Shown here: positions 8,058-17,070 of the stretch, piece by piece
Layout of the letters: each line of letters begins with the position of its first letter
Numbering within the stretch: position 1 is the stretch's first letter
IMG/VR virus record: IMGVR_UViG_3300038701_001327
Coordinates: 1-27,319 of that record
Origin: a virus
Strand: one strand, 5' to 3'
DNA length: 27,319 bases
Position numbers and translations under genes: made by a program
The notes under the pieces: model-generated
Seen by the model: the letters and a program-made list of their open reading frames with translations, nothing else
What the model was told of the DNA's origin: nothing
Databases searched by the model: none

Positions 8058-9880
8058 AATTATTGCATTTAGGTTCTGAGGTTAAGATGTCATCAAACGG
8101 TGATGTGTCTGGTTATCTGGTTTTGTTTGGTGACCCTGAACATGCAGATTTTGACGGTGATTTTTTCACGCCTGAAACTGATTTTGATTTAACAGACGGG
8201 CGCGGATCTGCAACCATGTATTTTAATCACGGTTTAGACCCGGTATTAAAAACCCACAAATTGAATCAGGGCATTAAAGCAGATATCGGTGTTGATGACG
8301 TGGGGGTTTGGATTTCGGGGCGTTTGGATGAAGCAGACAAATATGATAAAATGGTAATTGAGTTAATCAAAGCACGGCAAAAACAGGGCAAATCATTGGG
8401 GTGGTCATCAGGTGTACCCAGTCATTTAGTAGAACGTGAACCCGTAGGGAACGCATTTCATGTGAAATCGTGGTCATTGGGTGCAGACGCTAGTTTGACA
8501 CATACCCCTGCAGATTATCGCAATCAGGCAACATATAAGACAATGCAGTTTTTGCCAATTGATGAAGATGTTGAACATAACCCCGTGAAGGTTGCAGAGT
8601 CAACAAAGACGGGTGACGATGTGAAAAACCTAAACATATCATTCAGAGGGAACAACATGACTGAAGAAAACAAAAAACCTGTTGAAGATGCAGGTGTCAA
8701 CAACAGTGTTGATGATTCAGTAAAAACAATGATGCAAAATCACAATGAATTGTCTGCACAAGTTAAGGGTTTAAGTGATACGCTAAACCGTTTGACCCAA
8801 TACATGCAAGATGAACCCGCAATCCGAAAATCAGGGTATTACACCGTTGACGGGGGCACTGCAGACCCTAACATCAAATCGATGGGTGACTGGGCAATGG
8901 CGGTAAAGCGTAACGATGTAAAACGCTTAAACGCTGTTTATGGTAGTTATAAGGCGCAAACCTCCGCTAGTGGTGCAGAGGGTGGGTATTTGATGCCAGA
9001 CAATTTGTATAATGAAATGGTTCAGATTGCACAACAAAACAGTGCAGTTGTTGCAGGCGTTTCACGTATGCAGGTTTCAACAACCGCCGGTAAATACCCT
9101 AGTTTGGATTATTTCAGTGTACCAACAGCGGGGTCTGGTAACTCTGCAATGGCATCTGGTATCACAACTGCAAACCGTGCGGAGGGTGGTAGTTACACTG
9201 AAACTGATGCAACGTTTGACCAGGTGACATTTAACACCAATGATGCAGTTTCTGGGTTGGTTAAAGCGTCACGCCGTATGGTTCAAACGGTTGAATCACT
9301 TGAATCATTGTTGCGGAGTTTGATCACGGTTGCATATCAAAGCAAATTGGAATATTTCATCTTGAACGGTACGGGTAACAGTCAACCGCTGGGGATTTTG
9401 AACGCCCCTGCACTGGTTGATGTCACACCTACTGCAAACGGTGAATTTGACGTTGAAGATGTTGCAAACATGGTTGCACGCATTAAATCCCTCCGGGGGC
9501 GTATTGCATGGATTATGCACCCATCAATGCACGGTGATCTTCACACGTTAGAAGTTGGAACAGGCGGGGCGGTCTGGTTGCAAAATATCGCCGGCGGTCA
9601 ACCACAAACACTATCGGGGTATCCTATCTATTTCAGTGAACACCTACCACAAGCAGACAACAGCGGTTGTGTGATTCTTGCAGATCTGGGTGCTTATGCC
9701 CTGTTTGAATACGGCGGGTTGTATGTTGACTATAGTGAACATCGTTTCTTTGATACCGGCCAAGATGCCTGGCGGTTTGGGCAAGAATTAGACGGTAAAC
9801 CATGGTTGAACGATGCAATCACATTAGCAGGGCCGGGGTCTGCTTATGAAGTGTCTGCATACGTCAATTTCAATGATTAA
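8054..9880 (+). CDS. Prohead protease-major capsid protein fusion (HK97 fold)
   Basis: The 608-aa polypeptide joins an N-terminal prohead protease-like domain (about 1-180: 'SGYLVLFGDPEHADFDGDFF', 'MYFNHG', 'SLGWSSGVP', 'SWSLGADASLT') to a scaffold-like helical delta region (about 200-255) and an HK97-type major capsid protein (about 270-608: 'GGYLMPDNLYNEMVQIAQQ', 'NGTGNSQPLGILN', 'WIMHPSM'). The presumed catalytic His is in 'NHG' and Ser in 'GWSSG'. Family knowledge: the protease trims the scaffold and itself during head maturation. An internal ATG at codon 202 has its own ribosome site and could make free capsid protein. Confidence 0.9.
   Translation: MKLLHLGSEVKMSSNGDVSGYLVLFGDPEHADFDGDFFTPETDFDLTDGRGSATMYFNHGLDPVLKTHKLNQGIKADIGVDDVGVWISGRLDEADKYDKMVIELIKARQKQGKSLGWSSGVPSHLVEREPVGNAFHVKSWSLGADASLTHTPADYRNQATYKTMQFLPIDEDVEHNPVKVAESTKTGDDVKNLNISFRGNNMTEENKKPVEDAGVNNSVDDSVKTMMQNHNELSAQVKGLSDTLNRLTQYMQDEPAIRKSGYYTVDGGTADPNIKSMGDWAMAVKRNDVKRLNAVYGSYKAQTSASGAEGGYLMPDNLYNEMVQIAQQNSAVVAGVSRMQVSTTAGKYPSLDYFSVPTAGSGNSAMASGITTANRAEGGSYTETDATFDQVTFNTNDAVSGLVKASRRMVQTVESLESLLRSLITVAYQSKLEYFILNGTGNSQPLGILNAPALVDVTPTANGEFDVEDVANMVARIKSLRGRIAWIMHPSMHGDLHTLEVGTGGAVWLQNIAGGQPQTLSGYPIYFSEHLPQADNSGCVILADLGAYALFEYGGLYVDYSEHRFFDTGQDAWRFGQELDGKPWLNDAITLAGPGSAYEVSAYVNFND
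8645..8659 (+). promoter_or_regulatory. Internal ribosome site and in-frame ATG within the protease-capsid gene
   Basis: AGAGGG (8645-8650) lies six bases before ATG 8657, which is codon 202 of the fusion and begins 'MTEENKKP'. Initiation here would give a 407-aa protein of delta region plus capsid domain without the protease. This could adjust the protease-to-capsid ratio. Confidence 0.5.
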
Positions 9881-9891
9881 GGGGTGATCAT

Positions 9892-10341
9892 ATGAGTATT
9901 TCACAATTAACAGAACGTTTGTCACTAATCGGTACGATTGACCCAGATGCATATAGTGCAGACACATATCAAACAGATGAAATTGATATGAAGAATTTTA
10001 AACGTGTCATTTTCATTCTCAGTGTTGGCACGCTGGGTTCATCTGCAACAGTAGATTTTGAAATCAACGGCGGTGCATCTTCAAACGCCGGTAGTCACGC
10101 AACATTGATCACCGGTAAAGATGCAACGCAATTGACACAAGCTGGCGGTGATTCTGATAAACAGGTCATCATTGAAGTTAGCAGTGAAGAAGTTGCACAA
10201 CAGGGATTGCGTTACATTGAAGCAGAAATGATTGTAGGCACTGCATCATGTGACGCGGGTGTTGTTGTTTTAGGTGAATTAGCACACTATAGCAACGCAA
10301 CTGATATTGACTTATCAACCGTTGCAGAGGTCATTGCATAA
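9892..10341 (+). CDS. Conserved head-module protein, probable accessory/decoration protein
   Basis: The 149-aa protein directly follows the capsid gene with an AAGGGGTGA ribosome site. It is strand-rich with 'VGTLGSSATVDFEI', 'LITGKDATQLTQAGGDSDKQVIIEV' and 'AEMIVGTASCDAGVVVLGE'. I recall similar proteins directly downstream of HK97-type capsid genes in many siphophages. Their function is not established to my knowledge; a decoration or accessory head role is inferred from position, size and predicted beta content. Confidence 0.65.
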   Translation: MSISQLTERLSLIGTIDPDAYSADTYQTDEIDMKNFKRVIFILSVGTLGSSATVDFEINGGASSNAGSHATLITGKDATQLTQAGGDSDKQVIIEVSSEEVAQQGLRYIEAEMIVGTASCDAGVVVLGELAHYSNATDIDLSTVAEVIA

Positions 10342-10342
10342 A

Positions 10343-10897
10343 ATGGCATATGTCACATTATCAGAGGTAAAACAGGCGGGCGGGTATGATGTATCTGATA
10401 CGTTTCATGACGGGTTGATTTCATCATTAATCCCCCGCGCGTCAAACACAATTGAACAACTGACAAACAACGTGTTTGAAGTTGCGGAGGTATCAACACG
10501 GCGGTTTGATTATCTGTTGCAAACAGACGGGTTTAAACTGTTTTTTGATGAATACCTAGCAACCACTGATGATTTGACAATAACAAATGGCACGGGGGAT
10601 GTGATAGACGGTTCATTGTTTGTCACGTTACCCCGCAATCACGCCCCGTTTTATGGGGTGCAGTTAAAAACAGAAACGTCTGTTGTTTGGGATTATGTAG
10701 ATTCACCTGAAAATGCAATTGCAGTGTCTGGTTATTGGGGTTATAGCGTAACGCCCCCAGATGCAATCAAACAGGTTGCAATACAGATGATTTTGCACTG
10801 GGTCAAACAGAATGACCAGGAAACACCCAAACCCATCCCAGATGACATTTTAATGAATCTGCAACCCTTCAAACGTGCAAGCGGGTTAGTCATATGA
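10343..10897 (+). CDS. Head-tail connector (HK97 gp6-like)
   Basis: The start is put at ATG 10343, just after the upstream stop, where the product begins 'MAYVTLSEVKQAGGYD'; the open frame extends 12 codons into the previous gene. The 184-aa protein shows the typical connector opening (short strand, then 'SLIPRASNTIEQLTNNVFE'), a 'YWGYSVTPPDAIKQVAIQMILHWVKQ' helix late in the sequence and a short tail. This matches the gp6/gp15-type adaptor family that binds beneath the portal. It ends in an ATGA overlap with the next gene. Confidence 0.8.
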   Translation: MAYVTLSEVKQAGGYDVSDTFHDGLISSLIPRASNTIEQLTNNVFEVAEVSTRRFDYLLQTDGFKLFFDEYLATTDDLTITNGTGDVIDGSLFVTLPRNHAPFYGVQLKTETSVVWDYVDSPENAIAVSGYWGYSVTPPDAIKQVAIQMILHWVKQNDQETPKPIPDDILMNLQPFKRASGLVI

Positions 10898-11352
10898 GTA
10901 ACATAGAAGATGCATTGACCGCCTTAACTGAGTTAACGATAAACACCAAAACAAAAACGCCGGTTGTATACGGTATTAAAAACGGTGTTCATTCAGTGCG
11001 GGGCACACCGGCGCGGGTGGTTTTCCCTATGCAGGTTTCAACCCCTAATGGTCAAACAATGCAACGTGTAACCCTAGGGGGGCGCGGGTCTGCATTGATT
11101 ACATGGGTTGTTGCAGATCTGTTGTTGTTTGATAGTGTGAAACAGGGAACAACCCTACAGTCTGCACTACCTGAATTGTTGCAATATGTTGTCAATTACA
11201 TTGATGTGATACGTGACAACATGTCAATCACTGAGAACATCAAAATTGAATCAATTGATTATGACTGGGATGTTTTCACGTTCCCAGAAAATAGTAATAA
11301 TCAATTCTACGGGTGTTTGATGACCCTATCATTGAAGGAAATAATGCAATGA
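10894..11352 (+). CDS. Probable tail-terminator / tail-completion protein
   Basis: The 152-aa alpha/beta protein lies between the connector and the tail tube, where tail-terminator proteins are encoded. It has an N-terminal amphipathic helix ('IEDALTALTELTI'), strands in the middle and a long helix 'LPELLQYVVNYIDVIRDNM', ending in 'MTLSLKEIM'. No diagnostic motif is visible, so position is the main evidence. ATGA overlaps on both sides show tight coupling. Confidence 0.55.
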   Translation: MSNIEDALTALTELTINTKTKTPVVYGIKNGVHSVRGTPARVVFPMQVSTPNGQTMQRVTLGGRGSALITWVVADLLLFDSVKQGTTLQSALPELLQYVVNYIDVIRDNMSITENIKIESIDYDWDVFTFPENSNNQFYGCLMTLSLKEIMQ

Positions 11353-11636
11353 CGATATATAAGGCGTTGAAAAACTTATCACACATCAGAACCGGTGAAC
11401 TACTGAAAACGGGTTCATTTTGCAGTGATAACAATGAAGCAGAAGATGCAACGGCCGTTGATGTTAATGGTGTAATCTGGCGTGATGGGTATCTATCACG
11501 GCGGTCACAAAATGACATCAATGTTTTGTTGGGTTACGCATTAGATATTGTTGATGAACAACATGATGATTATGACCGGTTGATTGACGCTGGGATCATC
11601 ACACATGATGAAGATGAAGCAGAGGACAAATTATAA
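11349..11636 (+). CDS. Small tail-module protein of unknown function
   Basis: The start is taken as ATG 11349 in an ATGA overlap, giving 95 aa. It contains 'EAEDATAVDVNG', 'YLSRRSQNDINVLLG' and an acidic C-terminus ending 'DEDEAEDKL'. The DNA for that end (from 11607) matches 20 bases of the repeated acidic word at 1948 and 18206. The segment coding 'DATAV' shares 17 bases with the portal linker near 5155. The next gene begins in a TAATG overlap. No family is recognised; position suggests neck or tail assembly. Confidence 0.6.
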   Translation: MTIYKALKNLSHIRTGELLKTGSFCSDNNEAEDATAVDVNGVIWRDGYLSRRSQNDINVLLGYALDIVDEQHDDYDRLIDAGIITHDEDEAEDKL

Positions 11637-12082
11637 TGGCAAAATTTGCACAACATGACGCAGTTATCAAATTTGACAACGCATCTGATACACTTCAAGA
11701 TGTATCAACATCTATTCAATCGGTCACGTTAGATGTCACGGTAAACGGCGGGCAATTTCACACATTGGGTGACCGTTGGGCCGATTCATTAGAAGGTGGC
11801 ATCATGGGAACAGTCACTATCAATTTTTATGATGATGACTCTGCAACATCGTTTGCAGGTTACATGCGTGAATGGTTGTTGCACGCGTCAAATAAAGCGG
11901 GCGGGCGTTCAATGCAGATTCAAAAACCAGACGGGTCATCAGGGTCAACCCAGTTAGATTTTGAAGTGCGGGCGGGTGGTTCTGTACAGTTTGCAAATAT
12001 CACCGCCGGTGCAGGTGACCCCCAGACGTTATCAGTTACATTGAACGTTGACGGCGCAATCACTGAAACAACAATTGCATAA
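11636..12082 (+). CDS. Major tail tube protein
   Basis: The 148-aa protein is strand-rich and Gly/Thr-rich: 'VSTSIQSVTLDVTVNGG', 'DSLEGGIMGTVTINFYDD', 'SSGSTQLDFEVRAGGS', 'DPQTLSVTLNVDGAI'. This is the pattern and size of small siphophage tail tube proteins, whose hexamers stack to form the tail. It sits between the tail-completion genes and the chaperone/tape-measure genes. The call rests on size, beta character and synteny. Confidence 0.75.
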   Translation: MAKFAQHDAVIKFDNASDTLQDVSTSIQSVTLDVTVNGGQFHTLGDRWADSLEGGIMGTVTINFYDDDSATSFAGYMREWLLHASNKAGGRSMQIQKPDGSSGSTQLDFEVRAGGSVQFANITAGAGDPQTLSVTLNVDGAITETTIA

Positions 12083-12095
12083 TTAGGGGGTTAAA

Positions 12096-12503
12096 ATGGC
12101 AAATGTAACATTTACGGGTGTTGCAATACCTGATAACAAATCAAACATGTCATGTCGTGTTGCAGGTGGTACGATTGCAAAACATGATGTTGTATACATT
12201 GACACTTCAGATTCAAACAGCGTGAAACCTGCAGACGCGTCTGCATCTGCATCTGCGTATGCATACGGTTTGGCATTGCACGGCGCATCTGATGGTGAAT
12301 ATGTGTTAGTGGCAACAAACGGTGCAACCGTCACGGTAGGGGGCGGTTTAACAGCAAATACACGGTATGTTGTGGGTGGTGACGCCGGTAAAATTGAACC
12401 TCAGTCTGGTTTGTCTGGCGGTGAATATATCTGTGAACTGGGATATGCAAACAGCACAACAGAACTGTACATAGACATATATTACACGGGTAACACTGCA
12501 TAA
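12096..12503 (+). CDS. Capsid-cement-like beta protein
   Basis: The 135-aa protein follows a TTAGGGGG ribosome site. Its order of elements ('AGGTIAKHDVVYIDTSD', 'AYGLALHGASDGEYVLVATNGATVTVGGG', 'TRYVVGGDAGKIEPQSG', 'ICELGYANSTTELYI') resembles small capsid stabilising or cement proteins that bind outside the head shell. Such genes normally sit beside the capsid gene, but here it lies between the tail tube and the tail chaperone. It may decorate the head or the tail tube. An Ala/Ser run ('ASASASAYAYG') is encoded by a short GCATCT-type repeat near 12239-12255. Confidence 0.6.
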   Translation: MANVTFTGVAIPDNKSNMSCRVAGGTIAKHDVVYIDTSDSNSVKPADASASASAYAYGLALHGASDGEYVLVATNGATVTVGGGLTANTRYVVGGDAGKIEPQSGLSGGEYICELGYANSTTELYIDIYYTGNTA

Positions 12504-12526
12504 GATCTGCTGATGAAGGGTTTGAC

Positions 12527-12964
12527 ATGTTACGAATATCTGAACACACAAAAAAGATGATAAACGTTGAATTGAAATCTGCATCCGGTGATGTCATTGA
12601 TACATTTGAACTGGCGGGGATTTCATATCACAAGTGGCAAGAATTGGGGTTAATGGTTAATGCAGAAGTTGCACCCAAAATCAAAGACCCCAATGACCCC
12701 AAAAAATATATCAAAGACGAAAAACAACAGTCTGCAAATGATGCAGATGCAGAGGTATTACGCAACGCCCTTAGAATTGTTTGGTGTTTAGAAAACGGGG
12801 GCGGTATTGACTGGGGTGATGAAGAACCTGCAACGCTGTTAGATAAAGCGGAGGCGTTCAAACTGATTGATGCAGACACATTCACCGCACTATTAAATGC
12901 CCTGCAGGTTTGGGTGTTTGGGAAACGTGTTTCAACACATGACGCGGTGCAACGATTTCAATAA
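12527..12964 (+). CDS. Tail assembly chaperone, upstream frame (lambda gpG-like)
   Basis: The 145-aa mostly helical protein comes immediately before a short shifted frame and the tape measure, the usual place of the G/GT pair. It starts with a beta-rich stretch ('INVELKSASGDVIDTFELAGISY') and continues with helices, including 'ALRIVWCLENGGGIDWGDEE'. The ribosome site GAAGGG is six bases before ATG. Chaperones of this kind coat the tape measure while the tail is built. The downstream frame is reached by +1 or -2 slippage, described separately. Confidence 0.7.
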   Translation: MLRISEHTKKMINVELKSASGDVIDTFELAGISYHKWQELGLMVNAEVAPKIKDPNDPKKYIKDEKQQSANDADAEVLRNALRIVWCLENGGGIDWGDEEPATLLDKAEAFKLIDADTFTALLNALQVWVFGKRVSTHDAVQRFQ

Positions 12965-13175
12965 TTATGCTGAAACCGTCATGCGGTTATGCAAACGGTT
13001 ATCAATCACCGTTTCTGCATGGGTTGAATTACCAGACTGGGAAAAACAACGGTTCATCTATGATGAATATGAACGCATTGAATTTATCAATGAATTGTTG
13101 CAAAAGGCGCGTGATGATGACGGTAAAATACCGATTGATGCCTATCTATCAATTATGCAGATTCTTTATGATTAG
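12897..13175 (+). CDS. Tail assembly chaperone, downstream frame (T part, probably made by frameshift)
   Basis: This frame is open from about 12897 to 13175 and overlaps the end of the upstream chaperone in the +1 (equivalently -2) phase. The convincing part begins near 12960 ('DFNNYAETVMRLCKRLSITVSAWVELPDWEKQRFIYDEY' region) and reads as a helical domain. No ribosome site precedes the internal ATGs (12939, 12981), so fusion through a programmed frameshift is preferred. Candidate slip sites are TTT GGG A (12917-12923) and the terminal CAA TAA T (12959-12965). The given start marks only the open frame. Confidence 0.6.
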   Translation: MPCRFGCLGNVFQHMTRCNDFNNYAETVMRLCKRLSITVSAWVELPDWEKQRFIYDEYERIEFINELLQKARDDDGKIPIDAYLSIMQILYD

Positions 13176-13184
13176 GGGGGCGTA

Positions 13185-15437
13185 ATGGTTCAAGAAACAA
13201 TATCAATTGTGATTGAAGGTAAAGATAACGCCTCTGATGACATCAAACGTGTTCAATCTAACATGCAACAGATGAACCAAACAACCCAAACAAGTGAAAC
13301 CAGAATGCAACGGGCCAGTTCTGGGATGCGGTCATTTGCAATGGCGGCCGGTGGTGCAACCGTTGCAGTGGGTGCAGCTGCTGCAGTTGTCGTAAAAGTT
13401 GGTAGTGAATACCAACAATTAGGGCAACGGTTGACAAGTACAACCGCAATATTTGAAGCAATGGCGGGCGGGGTTGAAGAAGCAGATTCATTGTTGAACC
13501 GTTTGCAAAGAACAACAAAAAACGTTGTTTCAGATGTTGATTTGATGACCGGTGCAAACCAGTTAATGCGGATGGGGATTGCAAACAATGCAGATGAAGT
13601 GAACCGGTTCATTGATCTGGCGGTAAAACTAAAACAACCTACTGAATCTGCATCTGAAGCGATTGACAATATGGCATTGATGATTGCAAATCAGAGTTAT
13701 GAACGGTTGGATAGTTTTGGTATATCCTCTGCAAAAGTTAGACAAGAAATGAAGTTGTTGCGTGAAGCTGGGATGTCTGTTGAAGAAGCATTTTCTACTG
13801 CATTTCTTAAAGGTGGTGAAGATGCAGTTTTGGCATTAGGTGATTCTGTTGAAACTGCAACAACCCGTGTGATGGAATTACAAACAGCAATGGCAAATTT
13901 TCAGGGTGAAATGGGGGTCACAACAAATTATTTTGCTGAGTCTTTAGCGGGTGCAATGCTGTTAATGGGTTTTGATGAACGTAATAGTGCTGAATATAGG
14001 GAACTATATGATGACGTGCGTGAAAACACCCGCGCATTTTTTGAACGTTGGGGTGTTCAATTTGAGAACCCGCCACCATTGCCAACACAAGATTATGCCC
14101 CCGTTGACCAGGCGTTAATTGATGCACAACGTGCCATTTTTGGTTATTCAGGCGGTTCAACAATGGCGTCTGATTATGGTTTTGTACCAACACCGGCAAC
14201 CGTTCCATCAACCACCTTCACATTAGACCAACAGTTGCAAACGGTTAATGACCGTTTACGCCTCAGTTCACAAGAATATATCAACTATTTAAAAGCAATT
14301 GCAACCGCCCCAAACACCTTTTTAAATCAAATGGCGCGGGGTGATTATCTGCAATCTTCAACAATATCAATTCAAAACTTCATCAACCATTTTGAAGAAT
14401 TAGAAGAAGCAATCATTGATGACCGTGATATTTTAGAATCATTTGGTGAATCTGCAAGGTCTGCATATGACGCGTTGAATTTTGGGCGTATCAAAACAGA
14501 TGACTGGTATACCATTTTAGAAATATTTGAACGTGCAAATGTTGAACTGCAAAAGATTGCAAAGATTAAATTACAACCATTAGATGAATTGTTGAACCGT
14601 GAACCACCTGCAACAAATCAACAAACGGGTTTGGTTCAAATGATGTTAGGGTTTGTTGATGACGGTGATTTAAGATCACAAATTCAACGTGAAATGGATT
14701 TATTAACCGGGGTTGAATCATCATTAGGTGATTATGTTGAAACTGAGGTTGCAGAGTACATTGCAGGCATTGCAGAAACATTAGGGTCTGATGTTGCGTT
14801 TGGGGTTATTGAATCAGTACAGAATGCCCTTCAACGCGGTGAATATTTAGCATTAGATGATGAAGAAATCATTTCAATGATTAAACAGGCAACCCTACAA
14901 GCAACCCCCCGTGCCCAATTGATGCAACCTAGCGGAGGGGGTTATACTGTTCAACCCGGTGATACACCGTGGGGGATTTTAGCGTCAATGGGCATCCCTA
15001 CTGCACAATTGCCTGCAATGTCACAACAGATGTTGCAGATGTACGGTATGTTGCAACCAGGGATGCAAGTGGGGATACCAGGGATGACTGGGGGCGGGTT
15101 TTTACCCTCCGATGCAATTTTAGTGTCAAACCAACTAAACCAACAACCCGGCGCGCCTGTTGATAAAATTGTTTCAGATCAGGCGCGTGAAGAAATTGAC
15201 GCATTGAAAACCGATTTTGATGAAATCAATGAAAAAATCAGGATTATTCAGGGGCGCGTGAATCAAACATTTTCAGATGTATCAATGACGGCAACGGTTT
15301 ATATACGGGCAAGATTTGACCCAGCAGATAAAAAATATATTGATTATGTTTTAGCGGGCGGGCGCGGTGAAAACCTGTTCAATGATAGACAAGAAATACC
15401 AGGCGGTTCACCACCCCCAGAACAAACGATAGGTTAA
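13185..15437 (+). CDS. Tape measure protein with a LysM-like segment
   Basis: At 750 aa this is the longest gene, directly after the chaperone pair. By the usual rule of about 0.15 nm per residue it implies a tail near 110 nm. Visible are an N-terminal coiled coil (about 15-45), a Gly/Ala-rich hydrophobic segment ('MAAGGATVAVGAAAAVVVKV', about 52-72), and a phage tail tape-measure core ('TNQLMRMG'-like repeats). Near residue 587 comes 'YTVQPGDTPWGILASMGIP', ending 'LQPGMQVGIPG', a good LysM consensus. LysM binds peptidoglycan, so the released protein could meet the cell wall during DNA injection. A strong AGGGGGG site precedes the ATG. Confidence 0.9.
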   Translation: MVQETISIVIEGKDNASDDIKRVQSNMQQMNQTTQTSETRMQRASSGMRSFAMAAGGATVAVGAAAAVVVKVGSEYQQLGQRLTSTTAIFEAMAGGVEEADSLLNRLQRTTKNVVSDVDLMTGANQLMRMGIANNADEVNRFIDLAVKLKQPTESASEAIDNMALMIANQSYERLDSFGISSAKVRQEMKLLREAGMSVEEAFSTAFLKGGEDAVLALGDSVETATTRVMELQTAMANFQGEMGVTTNYFAESLAGAMLLMGFDERNSAEYRELYDDVRENTRAFFERWGVQFENPPPLPTQDYAPVDQALIDAQRAIFGYSGGSTMASDYGFVPTPATVPSTTFTLDQQLQTVNDRLRLSSQEYINYLKAIATAPNTFLNQMARGDYLQSSTISIQNFINHFEELEEAIIDDRDILESFGESARSAYDALNFGRIKTDDWYTILEIFERANVELQKIAKIKLQPLDELLNREPPATNQQTGLVQMMLGFVDDGDLRSQIQREMDLLTGVESSLGDYVETEVAEYIAGIAETLGSDVAFGVIESVQNALQRGEYLALDDEEIISMIKQATLQATPRAQLMQPSGGGYTVQPGDTPWGILASMGIPTAQLPAMSQQMLQMYGMLQPGMQVGIPGMTGGGFLPSDAILVSNQLNQQPGAPVDKIVSDQAREEIDALKTDFDEINEKIRIIQGRVNQTFSDVSMTATVYIRARFDPADKKYIDYVLAGGRGENLFNDRQEIPGGSPPPEQTIG

Positions 15438-15440
15438 ACC

Positions 15441-17060
15441 ATGGTTGAATATTCTATCAAAATAGATTTAAACCGTGACGGTCAATTCAATCATCCCTTA
15501 TCAGATATCACCCGCCGTGTTAGGGATTCAGTTTCATTTACAACAGGATTTCAAAACCCCAATGATTTACCCCACAATGCAACGTCACTAGTTTCACCGT
15601 CAAACATGATGACCTTAACATTAGATAACCGTGACGGGGCGTTTTTCTATGATGAAGCGGGTTCTGGGGATGGGTCAACCTATGCAGATTTTTACGGGTT
15701 GATGTCAAAATCTTTGATGATACGGTTTTCAATGACATCTGGCGGGGTTACACATAGTTACACGTTTTACACCGTGGGGTTGCGTTTGACTGTTGGTCAA
15801 TTTAATGAACAGATTGCAGTGTTGACGTGTCGTGATGCAATTCACCGGTTGCAAACCGTCAAATATGAACCCCGTGTCAAACGTGATAAATTATCCTCAG
15901 ATGCAATTACAGATTTCTTTAATGAATCAGATATTGCATTGCCTTATGCCTCTGATTTTATTATTTTGAATGTATCAGAATTAGACGGTGACCGGTTGTT
16001 ATATGATGCAGATACAGAAACCGCTAAAATCACCGATATTGAAACAGGTTTCAGCATATTAGAATATGTTGGGGATGTTTTACGAAAATCTGCAGATGAT
16101 ACGGTTTTGCTACAAAACGGGTTAGGGTTTGTCTATGATGTCTGCATGGGTGAAGCGTTTGGGCGGTTGTTTTTCAACCCACGTGATAACAAATATCACT
16201 GGTTTAACAGACATCATGACGCTAACGAAAACCCAAAATTGACGGTGACAGAACATGATTTGACCCAACTGCAAACCCGTCAATCAGATGTTGCAAATGA
16301 CATCCGGATTTTTTACACCCCGCGTGAAATTGGTGACCCTGATACAATTCTATTTGAAGCGCGCGGGTTACCATTGCGGGTTGCATCTGAAACCAGTGCA
16401 ACGGTAGGGGTTCAATTCAAAGACCCTAACAATGAATCAGATTATGTTGTGGCACTTAGTACTCGCAGACCGGTTAAAGATGTTGATATTGTTGCAACAC
16501 TAGAATCTGGGGGGGATGTGTCTGGGTCAATCCTCAGTGGCGTTTCACTAAATTCAACCGGCGGTGAATTGCGGTTTTATAATGGGTTTAGTGAAAACGT
16601 GAATATCACTAAAATACAAGTACGGGGTACACCGATATACCAGTATGATAGACAATATGCACGTGCGGTTGATGCCCTCAGTATTTACAACCACAACCCC
16701 ACGCAACTACCAGATCTGCAAATCAATTACATCTTTGATGAAAATTTTGCACAATCGGTTGCAGATTTTTTGTTGCGGAGGTATTCAACAAAACGGCGTG
16801 TTGCAGATACTGCAACGGTGATGTTGCGTGAAGAAAACTTCATAGATGTTATGTCTGTTGATATTGGGGATTGTATCACCATTTCACTATCAAATTCTAA
16901 TCATGTAAATGATTATATAGTTATAGGTGAACAACATAATATCGACATATCTGGCGGTACACATCAGTTGACATGGGTGTTACATGCTAAAACAGAAACG
17001 CCGTTCTTTATTTTAGACCGTGATACATTAGACGATGAAACAGTAATCATAGCATATTAA
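15441..17060 (+). CDS. Tail hub / distal tail-like protein
   Basis: The 539-aa protein follows the tape measure, the position of distal-tail and baseplate-hub proteins. Its opening, 'SIKIDLNRDGQFNHPLSDITRRVR', and the following 'LTLDNRDGAFF' and 'RDAIHRLQTVKYEP' are features I associate with siphophage tail proteins of this position. The C-terminal part ('FLLRRYSTKRRV', 'VDIGDCITISLSN', 'IGEQHNIDISGGTHQLTWVLH') resembles hub-type domains. No peptidoglycan hydrolase motif is seen. It starts four bases after the tape-measure stop without a strong ribosome site, so translational coupling is likely. Confidence 0.65.
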   Translation: MVEYSIKIDLNRDGQFNHPLSDITRRVRDSVSFTTGFQNPNDLPHNATSLVSPSNMMTLTLDNRDGAFFYDEAGSGDGSTYADFYGLMSKSLMIRFSMTSGGVTHSYTFYTVGLRLTVGQFNEQIAVLTCRDAIHRLQTVKYEPRVKRDKLSSDAITDFFNESDIALPYASDFIILNVSELDGDRLLYDADTETAKITDIETGFSILEYVGDVLRKSADDTVLLQNGLGFVYDVCMGEAFGRLFFNPRDNKYHWFNRHHDANENPKLTVTEHDLTQLQTRQSDVANDIRIFYTPREIGDPDTILFEARGLPLRVASETSATVGVQFKDPNNESDYVVALSTRRPVKDVDIVATLESGGDVSGSILSGVSLNSTGGELRFYNGFSENVNITKIQVRGTPIYQYDRQYARAVDALSIYNHNPTQLPDLQINYIFDENFAQSVADFLLRRYSTKRRVADTATVMLREENFIDVMSVDIGDCITISLSNSNHVNDYIVIGEQHNIDISGGTHQLTWVLHAKTETPFFILDRDTLDDETVIIAY

Positions 17061-17070
17061 GGGGCAAAAA

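Noticed and set aside
13253-13669. 138-aa minus-strand frame opposite the tape measure start
   Set aside because: It lies wholly within the tape measure coding region, whose plus-strand product is convincing.
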